Part shown: positions 6,943-14,600 of the stretch, piece by piece
How the letters are laid out: every line of letters starts with the position of its first letter
Position numbering within the stretch: the first letter of the stretch is position 1
NCBI RefSeq assembly: GCF_025548555.1
Contig: NZ_JAJLPA010000028.1
Span: 1 to 47,977 of the forward strand
From: Sphingomonas sp. A2-49
Lineage (GTDB): Bacteria; Pseudomonadota; Alphaproteobacteria; Sphingomonadales; Sphingomonadaceae
Length of the DNA stretch: 47,977 nucleotides
Reading direction: 5' to 3'
Made by a program: the position numbers and the translations under genes
The notes under the pieces: generated by a model
Told to the model about the DNA's origin: nothing
Databases searched by the model: none
The model's input: only the letters and a program-made list of their open reading frames with translations

Positions 6943-9192
6943 CTACAGCAACGTCTCGATCGCGATCGGGAAATCGCGCGGGCGCACGCCGGTGGCGTGC
7001 CACACCGCATTGGCGATCGCACCCGCGCTGCCGGTGATGCCGATCTCGCCCACGCCCTTGATGCCGAGCGCGTTGACGTGGGTGTCCTCCTCGGCAACCT
7101 GGATGCACTCCAGCGCAGGCACGTCGGCGTTCACCGGGATGTGATATTCGCCCAGATTGGGGTTCATCACCCGGCCGGTGCGCGGATCGACCACCGCGCG
7201 TTCGTGCAGCGCGAACGACACGCCCCAGATCATGCCGCCGTACAGCTGGCTGTCGACCATGCGCGGGTTGATGATCCGCCCCGCCGCGAAGGCGCCGACC
7301 AGCCGCGTCGCGCGCACCTGCCCGAGCTCGGGATCGACCTTCACCTCGGCAAAGACGGCGCCGTGCGCGTGCTTCGAATAGGCCTCGCTCGCGGGATCGG
7401 CGGCGGCATGGCCGTTGCCCTCCACCATCGCCCGGCCGGCGCGGCGCAGGATCGCGGCATAGCTTTCGCTGCGGCTCTCGTCGTCGCGCCGGTGCAGGTG
7501 GCCGCCGCGGGCGACGACGCCGGTGTTGCCGGCACCGTACAGCGGCGAATCAGGATGCTCGGTCGCCAGCGCGGCGAGTTCGGCGATCACCGCCGCGCCC
7601 GCCTCGTGGATCGCCATGCCCGCGGTGGCGGTGTGGCCCGAGCCGCCGGCGATCCCGGCGTCGGGCAGGTCCGAACTGCCCGAGCGGAATTCCGTCTCGG
7701 CGAGGTCCAGCCCCAGGCTGTCGGCGGCGATCTGCGCGAGCGCGGTCCACGCCCCCTGCCCCATGTCGTGCGCGCCGATCTCCACCGTCCCGCGGCCGTC
7801 GTCGCGGATCACGGCGCGCGCATTGCCTTCGAACATCAGCGCCGGGAAGATCGCGGTGCCCATGCCCCAGCCGACCAGCAGCCCGTCGTCGTCGCGCATC
7901 GTGCGCGGCGCGAGCGGCCGCCGCGACCAGCCGAAGCGCTCCGCCGCCTGCGCATAGCATTCGCGCAGCGCCTTGGACGAAAACGGCTTGCCGTCGATCG
8001 GATCGACCTCGGCATAATTGGCGAGGCGGAAGGCGAGCGGGTCCATGCCGCAGGCATAGGCCGCCTCGTCGATCGCGCATTCCAGCGCGATCGATCCGCT
8101 CGCCTCGCCCGGCGCGCGCATGAAGCCGGGGGTGCCGGAATGAATGCGCACGACGTCGTGGCTCGTCGCGATCGCGGCGCTGGCATAGACCGACTGGCTG
8201 GTGTTCGACGAGGGTTCGAAGAAATCGTCGAACACGCTCGACACCGTGCGCGTGTGATGGCCGAGCGCGGTCAGGCGGCCGTCGGCGTCGGCACCGATGC
8301 GCAGCGTCTGGCGGGTCTGGCCGCGATGGCTGACCGCGCCGTACATGTGCTCGCGCCGCAGCACGAGCTTGACCGGACGCCCGACCATTCGCGCGGCGAG
8401 GATGCCGAGCACCATCGGCCCGGCCACCATCCCCTTCGACCCGAAGCCACCGCCCAGATAGGGGCTGCGGATGTGGATGCCGGCGGGGTCGATGCCGAAC
8501 AGGCCGGCGATCCGCCCCTGCGCCATCGCCATGCCCTGGCTCGGCATGTCGATCGACAGCGTGTCGCCGTCCCAGGCCGCGACGATCGCATGCGGCTCCA
8601 TCGGGTTGTGATATTGCGGCGGCGTCGCATAGGTCGCCTCGATCCGCGTCGCGGCGGCGTCCAGCCCGGCGTCGAGGTCGCCGGTCGCCGCCGCCGCGGG
8701 CGCGCCCGCCCCGACCATCTGCGGCACGAACGGATCGGCGGCGTCGATGCCGACCAGCGGGTCCTCGGCGGCGTAGCGCGGCGCCAGCAGCGCCACGCCC
8801 TCGGTCGCCGCCTCCAGCGTCTCGGCGATCACCACCGCGATCGCCTGCCCGGGATAGCGGACGCGGTCGTTCTGGAGCAGGTCGAGCCGGAACATGAAGG
8901 GATGGTCCTTCGCGTCGGGGTCCTGCGCCAGCGGCGGCCGGTTGTCCGGCGTCATCACCGCGACCACGCCCGGGTGCGCCTCCGCGGCGGCGACGTCCAT
9001 CCCGGTAACGCGGCCATGCGCGATCGAGGCGACCGCCATCACCGCGTGCAGCAGGCCCTGCGGATGCGCGTCGGCGGCATAGGCGGCGCGGCCGGTGACC
9101 TTCAATGCGCCCTCGGCGCGGGTCAGCGACTGGCCGATGTTGGAGCCGTGCCGGCGATGCAGCGGCGAAGGGGTCGGCGACAGGTCAGCCAT
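6943..9192 (-). CDS. Xanthine/aldehyde dehydrogenase family, molybdopterin-binding subunit
   Basis: The 749-residue large catalytic subunit of a three-part molybdenum hydroxylase, which oxidises an aldehyde or N-heterocycle with water. The order 2Fe-2S, FAD, Mo subunit matches PaoABC (YagTSR). Conserved landmarks are the substrate-domain opening ALKVTGRAAYAAD, GGGFGSKG in the molybdopterin region, MGQGAWTALAQIAAD, and the C-terminal GVGEIG containing the catalytic Glu. The start at 9192 overlaps the FAD-subunit stop by 8 bases. No signal peptide is seen, so it is probably cytoplasmic. The true substrate cannot be read from sequence. Confidence 0.93.
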   Translation of the reverse strand: MADLSPTPSPLHRRHGSNIGQSLTRAEGALKVTGRAAYAADAHPQGLLHAVMAVASIAHGRVTGMDVAAAEAHPGVVAVMTPDNRPPLAQDPDAKDHPFMFRLDLLQNDRVRYPGQAIAVVIAETLEAATEGVALLAPRYAAEDPLVGIDAADPFVPQMVGAGAPAAAATGDLDAGLDAAATRIEATYATPPQYHNPMEPHAIVAAWDGDTLSIDMPSQGMAMAQGRIAGLFGIDPAGIHIRSPYLGGGFGSKGMVAGPMVLGILAARMVGRPVKLVLRREHMYGAVSHRGQTRQTLRIGADADGRLTALGHHTRTVSSVFDDFFEPSSNTSQSVYASAAIATSHDVVRIHSGTPGFMRAPGEASGSIALECAIDEAAYACGMDPLAFRLANYAEVDPIDGKPFSSKALRECYAQAAERFGWSRRPLAPRTMRDDDGLLVGWGMGTAIFPALMFEGNARAVIRDDGRGTVEIGAHDMGQGAWTALAQIAADSLGLDLAETEFRSGSSDLPDAGIAGGSGHTATAGMAIHEAGAAVIAELAALATEHPDSPLYGAGNTGVVARGGHLHRRDDESRSESYAAILRRAGRAMVEGNGHAAADPASEAYSKHAHGAVFAEVKVDPELGQVRATRLVGAFAAGRIINPRMVDSQLYGGMIWGVSFALHERAVVDPRTGRVMNPNLGEYHIPVNADVPALECIQVAEEDTHVNALGIKGVGEIGITGSAGAIANAVWHATGVRPRDFPIAIETLL

Positions 9193-10243
9193 GATGAATC
9201 TCTCCGGCGGCAGCGGCGAAGGGGGAGGCGGGAAGCGGCGGCAGGCGATCGGGCGTGCCCGTCGCGGCGCGGACCAGCGCCCGCACCGCGATGCGGCGGG
9301 CGAGGTCGATCTTGAAGGCGTTGTCGCCCGACGGCCGGGCATCGGCCAGCGCCGCCTCCGCCGCGCGTTCGAACGTTTCGCGCGTCGGCGGCGCGTCCGC
9401 CAGCACCGCCTCCGCCGCGCTCGCGCGCCACGGCTTCGCGGCGACGCCGCCCAGCGCCAGCCGGCCGGCACGGATACGGCCGTCGACGATGTCGAGCGCC
9501 GCGGCGGCCGACACTACCGCAAAGGCATAGGAGGTCCGCTCGCGCACCTTGATGTAGCGCTGGTGCGCGGCGAACGCGCCCGCCGCCGCCGGCAGCCGGA
9601 CGGCGAGGATCAGGTCGCCGGGGGCGAGCGTCGTCTCCACCTCGGGCGTGTCGCCGGGCAGCCGGTGCAGATCGGCGAGCGGCAACGCGCGCCGCCCGTC
9701 GACGCCCTCGATCTCGACGACCGCGTCGAGCGCGACGAGCGGCACGCAGAAGTCCGACGGATGCGTCGCGATGCAGCGGTCGCTCCAGCCGAGCACGGCG
9801 TGCATCCGGTTCTCGCCGCCGATCGCGTCGCAGCCCGACCCCGGATCGCGCCGGTTGCAGGCGCTGGCAGTGTCGTAGAAATAGGCGCAGCGGGTGCGCT
9901 GGAGCAGATTGCCGCCGACCGTCGCGGCGTTGCGCAGCTGCGGCGACGCCCCCGACAGCAGCGCCTCGGCAACCGCCGGGAAGCGCGCGGCAAACCCCGC
10001 GTCGTGCGCGAGCGCGGCGTTGCTGACGCGGGCGCCGATGCGCACCGCGCCATCGCCCAGCGTCTCGATACGGTCGAGGCCGGGCAGCCGCGCGAGATCG
10101 ACCAGGCGATCCGGCCGCGCGATCCCGCCCTTCATCAGGTCGAGCAGGTTGGTGCCGCCGCCCAGATAGGCCGCACCCGCATCCGCCGCCGCTGCGACCG
10201 CGTCGGCGACCGCCTCCGGCCGGCGATAGTCGAACCGGTTCAT
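9185..10243 (-). CDS. Xanthine/aldehyde dehydrogenase family, FAD-binding subunit
   Basis: The 352-residue middle subunit that passes electrons from the iron-sulfur clusters to FAD. It shows the family pattern AAYLGGGTNLLDLMKGG (FAD pyrophosphate binding), ATVGGNLLQRTRCAYFYD, then GSGCDAIGGENRMHAVLG. The cysteines in these last two stretches match the extra 4Fe-4S-binding insert known from PaoB-type subunits (CxxxxxxxC-rich YFYD...CNRRDPGSGC). Its ATG overlaps the stop of the 2Fe-2S gene as ATGA, and its stop overlaps the Mo-subunit start, so the three are tightly coupled. Confidence 0.92.
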   Translation of the reverse strand: MNRFDYRRPEAVADAVAAAADAGAAYLGGGTNLLDLMKGGIARPDRLVDLARLPGLDRIETLGDGAVRIGARVSNAALAHDAGFAARFPAVAEALLSGASPQLRNAATVGGNLLQRTRCAYFYDTASACNRRDPGSGCDAIGGENRMHAVLGWSDRCIATHPSDFCVPLVALDAVVEIEGVDGRRALPLADLHRLPGDTPEVETTLAPGDLILAVRLPAAAGAFAAHQRYIKVRERTSYAFAVVSAAAALDIVDGRIRAGRLALGGVAAKPWRASAAEAVLADAPPTRETFERAAEAALADARPSGDNAFKIDLARRIAVRALVRAATGTPDRLPPLPASPFAAAAGEIHHG

Positions 10244-10728
10244 GCCGCCTCTCCCGTCGCCATCGCGCGCTGCGCGGCGCACACCGCCTCGGTGATCCCC
10301 TTGTAGGCGCCGCAGCGGCACAGGTTCCCGCTCATCCCCTCGCGCACGCGTTCGGGGTCGTCGCCGGCCTGTCCCTCCGCGATCAGACCGATCGCGCTCA
10401 TGATCTGGCCCGGGGTGCAAAAGCCGCACTGGAAGCCGTCGTGCGCGACGAACGCCTGCTGCACGGGATGCAGCGTCTCGCCGTCGGCGACGCCCTCGAT
10501 CGTCGTGACGTCGGCGCCGTCGTGGCTCACCGCCAGCGCGAGGCAGGCGTTGATCCGGCGCCCGTCGACCAGCACCGTGCAGGCCCCGCACTGACCGCGG
10601 TCGCAGCCCTTCTTGGTGCCGGTGAGGTGCAGCCGCTCGCGCAGCAGGTCGAGCAGCGTGACGCGCGGATCGTCGAGTTCGATCGCGTGGTGCCGATGGT
10701 TGATGGTCAGGCCGATGGAGAAAGACAT
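10240..10728 (-). CDS. Xanthine/aldehyde dehydrogenase family, 2Fe-2S subunit
   Basis: The 162-residue small subunit with two 2Fe-2S clusters. The plant-ferredoxin-like cluster uses Cys42, Cys47, Cys50 and Cys62 (GCDRGQCGAC, NAC). The second cluster uses Cys101, Cys104, Cys137 and Cys139 (QCGFC, LCRC). The ATG at 10728 is preferred because CGGAG lies seven bases before it. An upstream ATG at 10746 adds six residues but sits inside the palindrome of the intergenic region. Unlike E. coli PaoA it has no twin-arginine leader, so the complex probably stays in the cytoplasm. It is the first gene of the operon. Confidence 0.92.
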   Translation of the reverse strand: MSFSIGLTINHRHHAIELDDPRVTLLDLLRERLHLTGTKKGCDRGQCGACTVLVDGRRINACLALAVSHDGADVTTIEGVADGETLHPVQQAFVAHDGFQCGFCTPGQIMSAIGLIAEGQAGDDPERVREGMSGNLCRCGAYKGITEAVCAAQRAMATGEAA

Positions 10729-10744
10729 GCCGCGACTCCGATCC

Positions 10745-10759
10745 ATGCTATGATAGCAT
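10745..10759. promoter_or_regulatory. Candidate TetR operator 1
   Basis: A perfect palindrome ATGCTA-TGA-TAGCAT in the gap between the divergent tetR-like gene and the molybdenum operon. It contains the possible -10 TATGAT on the plus strand. It lies 17 bases from the start of the 2Fe-2S gene, so occupancy would block the operon. Confidence 0.5.
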
Positions 10760-10779
10760 CTCTACAATCACGACCTATA

Positions 10780-10794
10780 CGGAGGAACCCTCCG
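10780..10794. promoter_or_regulatory. Second palindrome in the tetR intergenic region
   Basis: CGGAGG-AAC-CCTCCG is a perfect inverted repeat with six-base arms, ending 7 bases before the ATG at 10802. It could be a second operator, or an RNA hairpin that hides the GGAGG of the regulator mRNA. Confidence 0.35.
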
Positions 10795-10801
10795 CTTATC
10801 A

Positions 10802-11407
10802 ATGGAGCAGCACGAGCGCGGGATGGAATGTGCGTCGACCCGACCGAAACGCCGGACGAGGGCCGATGCGGCGCGCAATCGCGAACGCCTGCTCGCCGCG
10901 GCCAAGGCGGTGTTCGCGCAGACCGGCACGGGCGCCAGCCTGGATGCGGTCGCCCGCGCCGCGGGCCTCGGCATCGGCACGCTCTACCGTCACTTCCCGA
11001 CGCGCGAATCGCTCTACGAGGCGGTGTACCGCCGCGACATCGAGCAGCTGCTCGACCTTGCCGCCGCCGCCGCGTCCGCCGATGCGGCCGTGGCGGCCCT
11101 GCGCGACTGGCTGCACGCGATGGTCGGCATGGTCGCGACCAAGAAGGGCATGATCGCCGCCTTCGCGCTTGCCGCCGATACGACGACCGCGATCTCGGCG
11201 CGCTCGACCGGCGCGCTGACGCAGGCGCTCGACGGCCTTCTCGCGCACGCCGTCCGCACCGGCGCGATCCGGCCCGGGATCGGCGGCGAGGACCTGTTGC
11301 TCGCGGTGATCGGCATGTGCATGCTGCGCAACCAGCCCGACTGGCAGGACGGCGTCCTGCGGCTGGTCGATGCCCTGATCGACGGCATGGCCGTCGCGGG
11401 CGACTGA
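10802..11407 (+). CDS. TetR/AcrR family transcriptional regulator
   Basis: A 201-residue regulator, probably controlling the divergent molybdenum dehydrogenase operon and itself. The helix-turn-helix covers about residues 25-65 (RERLLAAAKAVFAQTG, then LDAVARAAGLGIGTLYRHFPTRESLY), a clear TetR signature. The remaining alpha-helical part would bind an unknown ligand, perhaps the substrate or product of the dehydrogenase. An ATG at 10823 is an alternative start, since no clear ribosome site serves 10802. Confidence 0.9.
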   Translation: MEQHERGMECASTRPKRRTRADAARNRERLLAAAKAVFAQTGTGASLDAVARAAGLGIGTLYRHFPTRESLYEAVYRRDIEQLLDLAAAAASADAAVAALRDWLHAMVGMVATKKGMIAAFALAADTTTAISARSTGALTQALDGLLAHAVRTGAIRPGIGGEDLLLAVIGMCMLRNQPDWQDGVLRLVDALIDGMAVAGD

Positions 11408-11438
11408 TCCCCACGCCCCGGTACGTCCTTTCGGATTC

Positions 11439-11464
11439 GGAACAAATTCCGGCGGCCGGTCGAT
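11439..11464 (+). promoter_or_regulatory. Possible general-stress (EcfG-type) promoter of the SWIB gene
   Basis: GGAAC (11439-11443), 17 bases, then CGAT (11461-11464). The alphaproteobacterial EcfG consensus is GGAAC, 16-17 bases, CGTT, so the -35 is perfect and the -10 has one change. It lies 65 bases before the gene. Confidence 0.3.
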
Positions 11465-11528
11465 TGTAGCGGCATACCGATCCAAGGCAGCAGCCGCGGA
11501 CGGCGACACAGCAGAGGTGGAACGGACT

Positions 11529-11870
11529 ATGGCACGATCGGCAGAGACGCGCGGCAAGAGCGAAACCGCCGCAGCGGAAAAGAAGGTCAAGGCGACGGCC
11601 AAGCCCGCCGGCGGCGCGCGCGGCGGCATCACCGCACCGGTGACCCCCTCCGCCGACCTCGCCGAGATTGTCGGCAAAGACGACCTGCCGCGCAGCGAGG
11701 TGGTCAGCAAGGTCTGGGCCTATATCAAGAAGCACGACCTTCAGGACGCGAAGGACCGGCGTCAGATCAACGCCGACGACAAGCTCGAAAAGATCTTCGG
11801 CAAGAAATCGGCCAGCATGTTCGAGATGAACAAGCACCTGAGTGCCCACCTGTCCGCCAAGAAGGGCTGA
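11529..11870 (+). CDS. SWIB/MDM2-domain protein
   Basis: A 113-residue protein. The first ~35 residues are Lys/Ala-rich and likely disordered (AEKKVKATAKPAGG). Residues ~40-112 are a SWIB domain: LAEIVGKDDLPRSEVVSKVW, then YIKKHDLQDAKDRRQINADD and KLEKIFGKKSASMFEMNKHL. In eukaryotes SWIB domains belong to chromatin remodellers. The bacterial role is unknown, but the basic tail suggests DNA binding. The ATG at 11529 follows GAGGTGG at good spacing, while a GTG at 11517 is in frame. It is a single gene ending at a strong hairpin. Confidence 0.9.
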   Translation: MARSAETRGKSETAAAEKKVKATAKPAGGARGGITAPVTPSADLAEIVGKDDLPRSEVVSKVWAYIKKHDLQDAKDRRQINADDKLEKIFGKKSASMFEMNKHLSAHLSAKKG

Positions 11871-11876
11871 CGCAGC

Positions 11877-11900
11877 GCCGCCGGCCTGTGCGCCGGCGGC
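11877..11900 (+). terminator. Hairpin downstream of the SWIB gene
   Basis: Arms GCCGCCGGC and GCCGGCGGC pair perfectly over nine bases around a CTGTGC loop. It starts six bases after the stop codon. It lacks a T-run, so termination may need Rho or rely on the stem alone. Confidence 0.5.
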
Positions 11901-11966
11901 GGTCCCGCGTGGCGGATGCGCGATTCGCCCGCCCCGCCTTGCCCCGATCGGTGGCCTGCCCGATCG

Positions 11967-13013
11967 CTACGATGCGGTGCCGGCGATCCCCCGGTGCGGC
12001 GCGGGCCCCGTCGACTGGCGGACGATGAGTTCGTGACGATGGTGGCGGCGCATGTCGGCCTCGGTGCCGCGCAATTGTGCGACGACCATGTCGGCTGCTG
12101 CGACCGCCATGTCGAACACGGGCTGGCGAATTGTCGTGATCGCCGGCCAGGCGATCCGCGCGACGTCGGAATCGTCGAAGCCCGCGATCGACAGGTCGCC
12201 CGGCACGGACAGGCCCGCCTCGCGCGCCGCGATCAGCGCGCCCACGGCCATGTCGTCGTTCTGGGCCAGGATCGCAGTCGGACGATCGGGTGACGCCAGC
12301 AGGCTGCACGCGGCGGCGTATCCGCTGTCATGGGTATAATGGCCCTGCTTCACCCGGTCGGCACGGATCGGCAGCCCGGCCGCCGCGAACGCATCCCGAT
12401 AGCCCGCCAGCCGCATGTCGGCGGACGCGTGGGTGGGTTCCCCCTTGATGATGCCGATATCGCGATGGCCGAGCGCGATGACATGCGCCGCGATCTCGCG
12501 CGCCGCGGCCTGGTCGTCGAGCAGATTGCCGGGTCCGGCGTCCAGCAGCCGCGTCGGCGCGATCCGGGCGAAGCGGATCCCCGCGGCATCCAGATCCGCC
12601 ATGATCCGCGGACTGTCCGACGCCGGCGGCGCGAGCACCACCCCGTCGAGCGCTGCGGAGCGCAGCAGCCCCACCACGTCCGCCTCATGCTCCGCGATCG
12701 ACGCGATCGGGATCACGACCAGCCGGTAATGCTCGTCCCGCAGCCGATGCAGCACCCCCATCTGCAGGTCGACGACGTAACTGGGCGAGGGATTTTCGTA
12801 GACCAGGCCGATCAGGTGCGAACGGCGCTGCACCAGCGCGCGCGCGAGCATGTTGGGGTGATAGTTGATCGCCGCCGCCGCCTCGCGCACCCGGCGCTTC
12901 AGGTCCTCGGTCACGTGCGGTTCGCCGTTGAGCACGCGCGACACCGTCTTGGTCGATACCCCCGCATGGCGGGCTACGTCGACGATCGTGGTACGGCGTT
13001 GATCCTGGGCCAT
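11967..13013 (-). CDS. LacI family transcriptional regulator
   Basis: A 348-residue repressor. The N-terminal helix-turn-helix (residues ~8-30, TIVDVARHAGVSTKTVSRVL followed by NGEPHV) is classical LacI, and the rest is a periplasmic-binding-protein-like sugar sensor (HVIALGHRDIGIIKGEP, AILAQNDDMAVGAL, SIAGFDDSDVARIAWPAITT). The ATG at 13013 gives the standard N-terminus, although the frame continues upstream. It diverges from the GH1 gene and heads the glycan locus, so it likely responds to a sugar released by these enzymes. Candidate targets are AGCGCT palindromes at 15530 and 16399, and the shared 16-mer at 13090 and 16464. Confidence 0.93.
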   Translation of the reverse strand: MAQDQRRTTIVDVARHAGVSTKTVSRVLNGEPHVTEDLKRRVREAAAAINYHPNMLARALVQRRSHLIGLVYENPSPSYVVDLQMGVLHRLRDEHYRLVVIPIASIAEHEADVVGLLRSAALDGVVLAPPASDSPRIMADLDAAGIRFARIAPTRLLDAGPGNLLDDQAAAREIAAHVIALGHRDIGIIKGEPTHASADMRLAGYRDAFAAAGLPIRADRVKQGHYTHDSGYAAACSLLASPDRPTAILAQNDDMAVGALIAAREAGLSVPGDLSIAGFDDSDVARIAWPAITTIRQPVFDMAVAAADMVVAQLRGTEADMRRHHRHELIVRQSTGPAPHRGIAGTAS

Positions 13014-13089
13014 AACACGACCTAGGGTTTCGCGACGAATTGGTCCACTCCGCACGCGATCCGTCCCGGCAGCGCCGCGCCGTCCACGA

Positions 13090-13118
13090 TTGACAGCGTA
13101 GGACAATTGGTGCCCATA
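13090..13118 (+). promoter_or_regulatory. Promoter and shared 16-bp element upstream of the GH1 gene
   Basis: TTGACAGCGTAGGACA (13090-13105) begins with a perfect -35 TTGACA. A poor -10 (CCCATA or CATATC) follows at 17-19 bases. The 16-mer recurs with one change in the receptor promoter at 16464-16479, suggesting one regulator at both promoters. It lies 66 bases before the GH1 start. Confidence 0.5.
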
Positions 13119-13155
13119 TCCGTCGCATACGACGAAACGACCCCGGGAGAGAGAA

Positions 13156-14574
13156 ATGAACCGCCGTGACATGCTCCGAAACGGCCTTGCGGTCGGCGCC
13201 GGGCTGGCGGCCGCGGCGCAGCGCGCCGGCGCCGATCCGATCGACCTGTCGTTCCCCGCCGACTTTCGCTGGGGATGCGCCACCGCGGCCTATCAGATCG
13301 AGGGCGCGGTGCGCGAGGACGGCCGCGGCGAAACCAACTGGGACGTGTTTTCGCACACGCCGGGCCGCGTCGCCAACGGCGACACCGGCGACGTCGCCTG
13401 CGACAGCTATCATCGCTATGCCGAGGACATCGCGCTGCTGAAGGCGCTGGGCGTCAACAGCTATCGCATGTCGATCGCCTGGTCGCGGATCTTCCCCGAC
13501 GGTCGCGGCAAGCCGAACCAGAAGGGCGTCGATTACTACAATCGCGTCGTCGACGCGCTGATCGCCGCCGGCATCCGCCCGTATGTGACGATGTTCCACT
13601 GGGACCTGCCGCAACGCCTGCCGGGGGGCTGGCAGAACCGCGATACCGCCCTCGCCTTCGCCGATTATGCGGGCTTCATGGCCGGCAAGCTGGCGGACCG
13701 GGTGCAGGACTTCATGACGGTCAACGAGCTCGCCTGCTTCACCGACCTCGGCCATCTGCGCGGCATCCACGCGCCCGGCCTCAAGCTGGAGCCGGCGGCG
13801 GTGAACCAGGTCCGCCACCACGGCGTGCTCGCCCATGGCCTGGGCGTGCAGGCGATCCGCGCGCATGCGAAGCCCGGCACGCGCGTCGGCATCGCCGACA
13901 ACACCAGCTTCCACATCCCCGTGATCGAGACGCCCGACCATATCGCCGCGGCCAAGACCGCGACCCGCGAAAAGAACGCGATGTTCCTGACCGCGATCAT
14001 GGAGGGACGCTACATCGATTCCTATCTGGAGGAACAGGGCGCCGCCGCGCCGCGGGTCCGGGCCGGCGACATGGCCGCGATCGCCAGTCCGCTCGATTTC
14101 GTCGCGCTCAACATCTACGCCCCCGAATGGGTGCGCGCCGACGCCGGGCCGAAGGGCTATGCCGTCATCCCGCATATCGCCTCATCCCCCCGGATGGCCT
14201 CGCCGTGGCTCGTCGTGGGACCGGAGGTCGCCTATTGGGGGGTCCGCATGGTCAGCGAATTGTGGCGGCCGAAAGCGCTCTTCATCTCGGAAAACGGTGC
14301 CTCGGCCGACGATCCGGTGAGCGACGGCCGCATCGACGACGCCGACCGGATCATGTATCTGCGCAACTATGTCGGCCAGTTCCGCCGCGCGGTCGCCGAA
14401 GGCTATCCGCTGAAGGGCTATTTCCTGTGGAGCCTGATGGACAATTTCGAATGGGCGGACGGCTACACCAAGCGGTTCGGCATCCATCACGTCGATTTCG
14501 CGACGCAGAAGCGTACCCCCAAGCTCAGCGCGGCGTGGTACCGCGAGGTGATCCGCCGCAACCGGCTCGTCTGA
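13156..14574 (+). CDS. GH1 beta-glucosidase with a twin-arginine-type leader
   Basis: A 472-residue family 1 glycoside hydrolase, normal catalytic-domain length, retaining mechanism. The nucleophile is Glu379 in FISENG. The acid/base is Glu191 in TVNEL, where most relatives have NEP. Other landmarks are FRWGCATAAYQIEGA, DSYHRYAEDI, FHWDLP and FLWSLMDNFEW. The N-terminus MNRRDMLRNGLAVGAGLAAA looks like a Tat signal, so the enzyme is probably exported folded to the periplasm. GGGAGAGAGAA precedes the ATG. It would release glucose or similar sugars from oligosaccharides brought in by the receptor at 16557. It is likely under the divergent LacI regulator. Confidence 0.95.
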   Translation: MNRRDMLRNGLAVGAGLAAAAQRAGADPIDLSFPADFRWGCATAAYQIEGAVREDGRGETNWDVFSHTPGRVANGDTGDVACDSYHRYAEDIALLKALGVNSYRMSIAWSRIFPDGRGKPNQKGVDYYNRVVDALIAAGIRPYVTMFHWDLPQRLPGGWQNRDTALAFADYAGFMAGKLADRVQDFMTVNELACFTDLGHLRGIHAPGLKLEPAAVNQVRHHGVLAHGLGVQAIRAHAKPGTRVGIADNTSFHIPVIETPDHIAAAKTATREKNAMFLTAIMEGRYIDSYLEEQGAAAPRVRAGDMAAIASPLDFVALNIYAPEWVRADAGPKGYAVIPHIASSPRMASPWLVVGPEVAYWGVRMVSELWRPKALFISENGASADDPVSDGRIDDADRIMYLRNYVGQFRRAVAEGYPLKGYFLWSLMDNFEWADGYTKRFGIHHVDFATQKRTPKLSAAWYREVIRRNRLV

Positions 14575-14600
14575 CCGCCGTCCGCCCGCGGCCGGTGCCG

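Noticed and set aside
6610..9315. Very long plus-strand open frame (about 900 codons) opposite the molybdopterin subunit
   Set aside because: It is the mirror of a real gene in GC-rich DNA. Its translation is Arg/Ala/Gly/Asp-rich with no motif, whereas the minus strand encodes a complete enzyme with family motifs.
13014..13155. AGCGCT-type operator in the LacI/GH1 gap
   Set aside because: No TG-N2-AGCGCT-N2-CA sequence occurs here; only the separate 16-bp element and repeated AATTGGT heptamers were seen.
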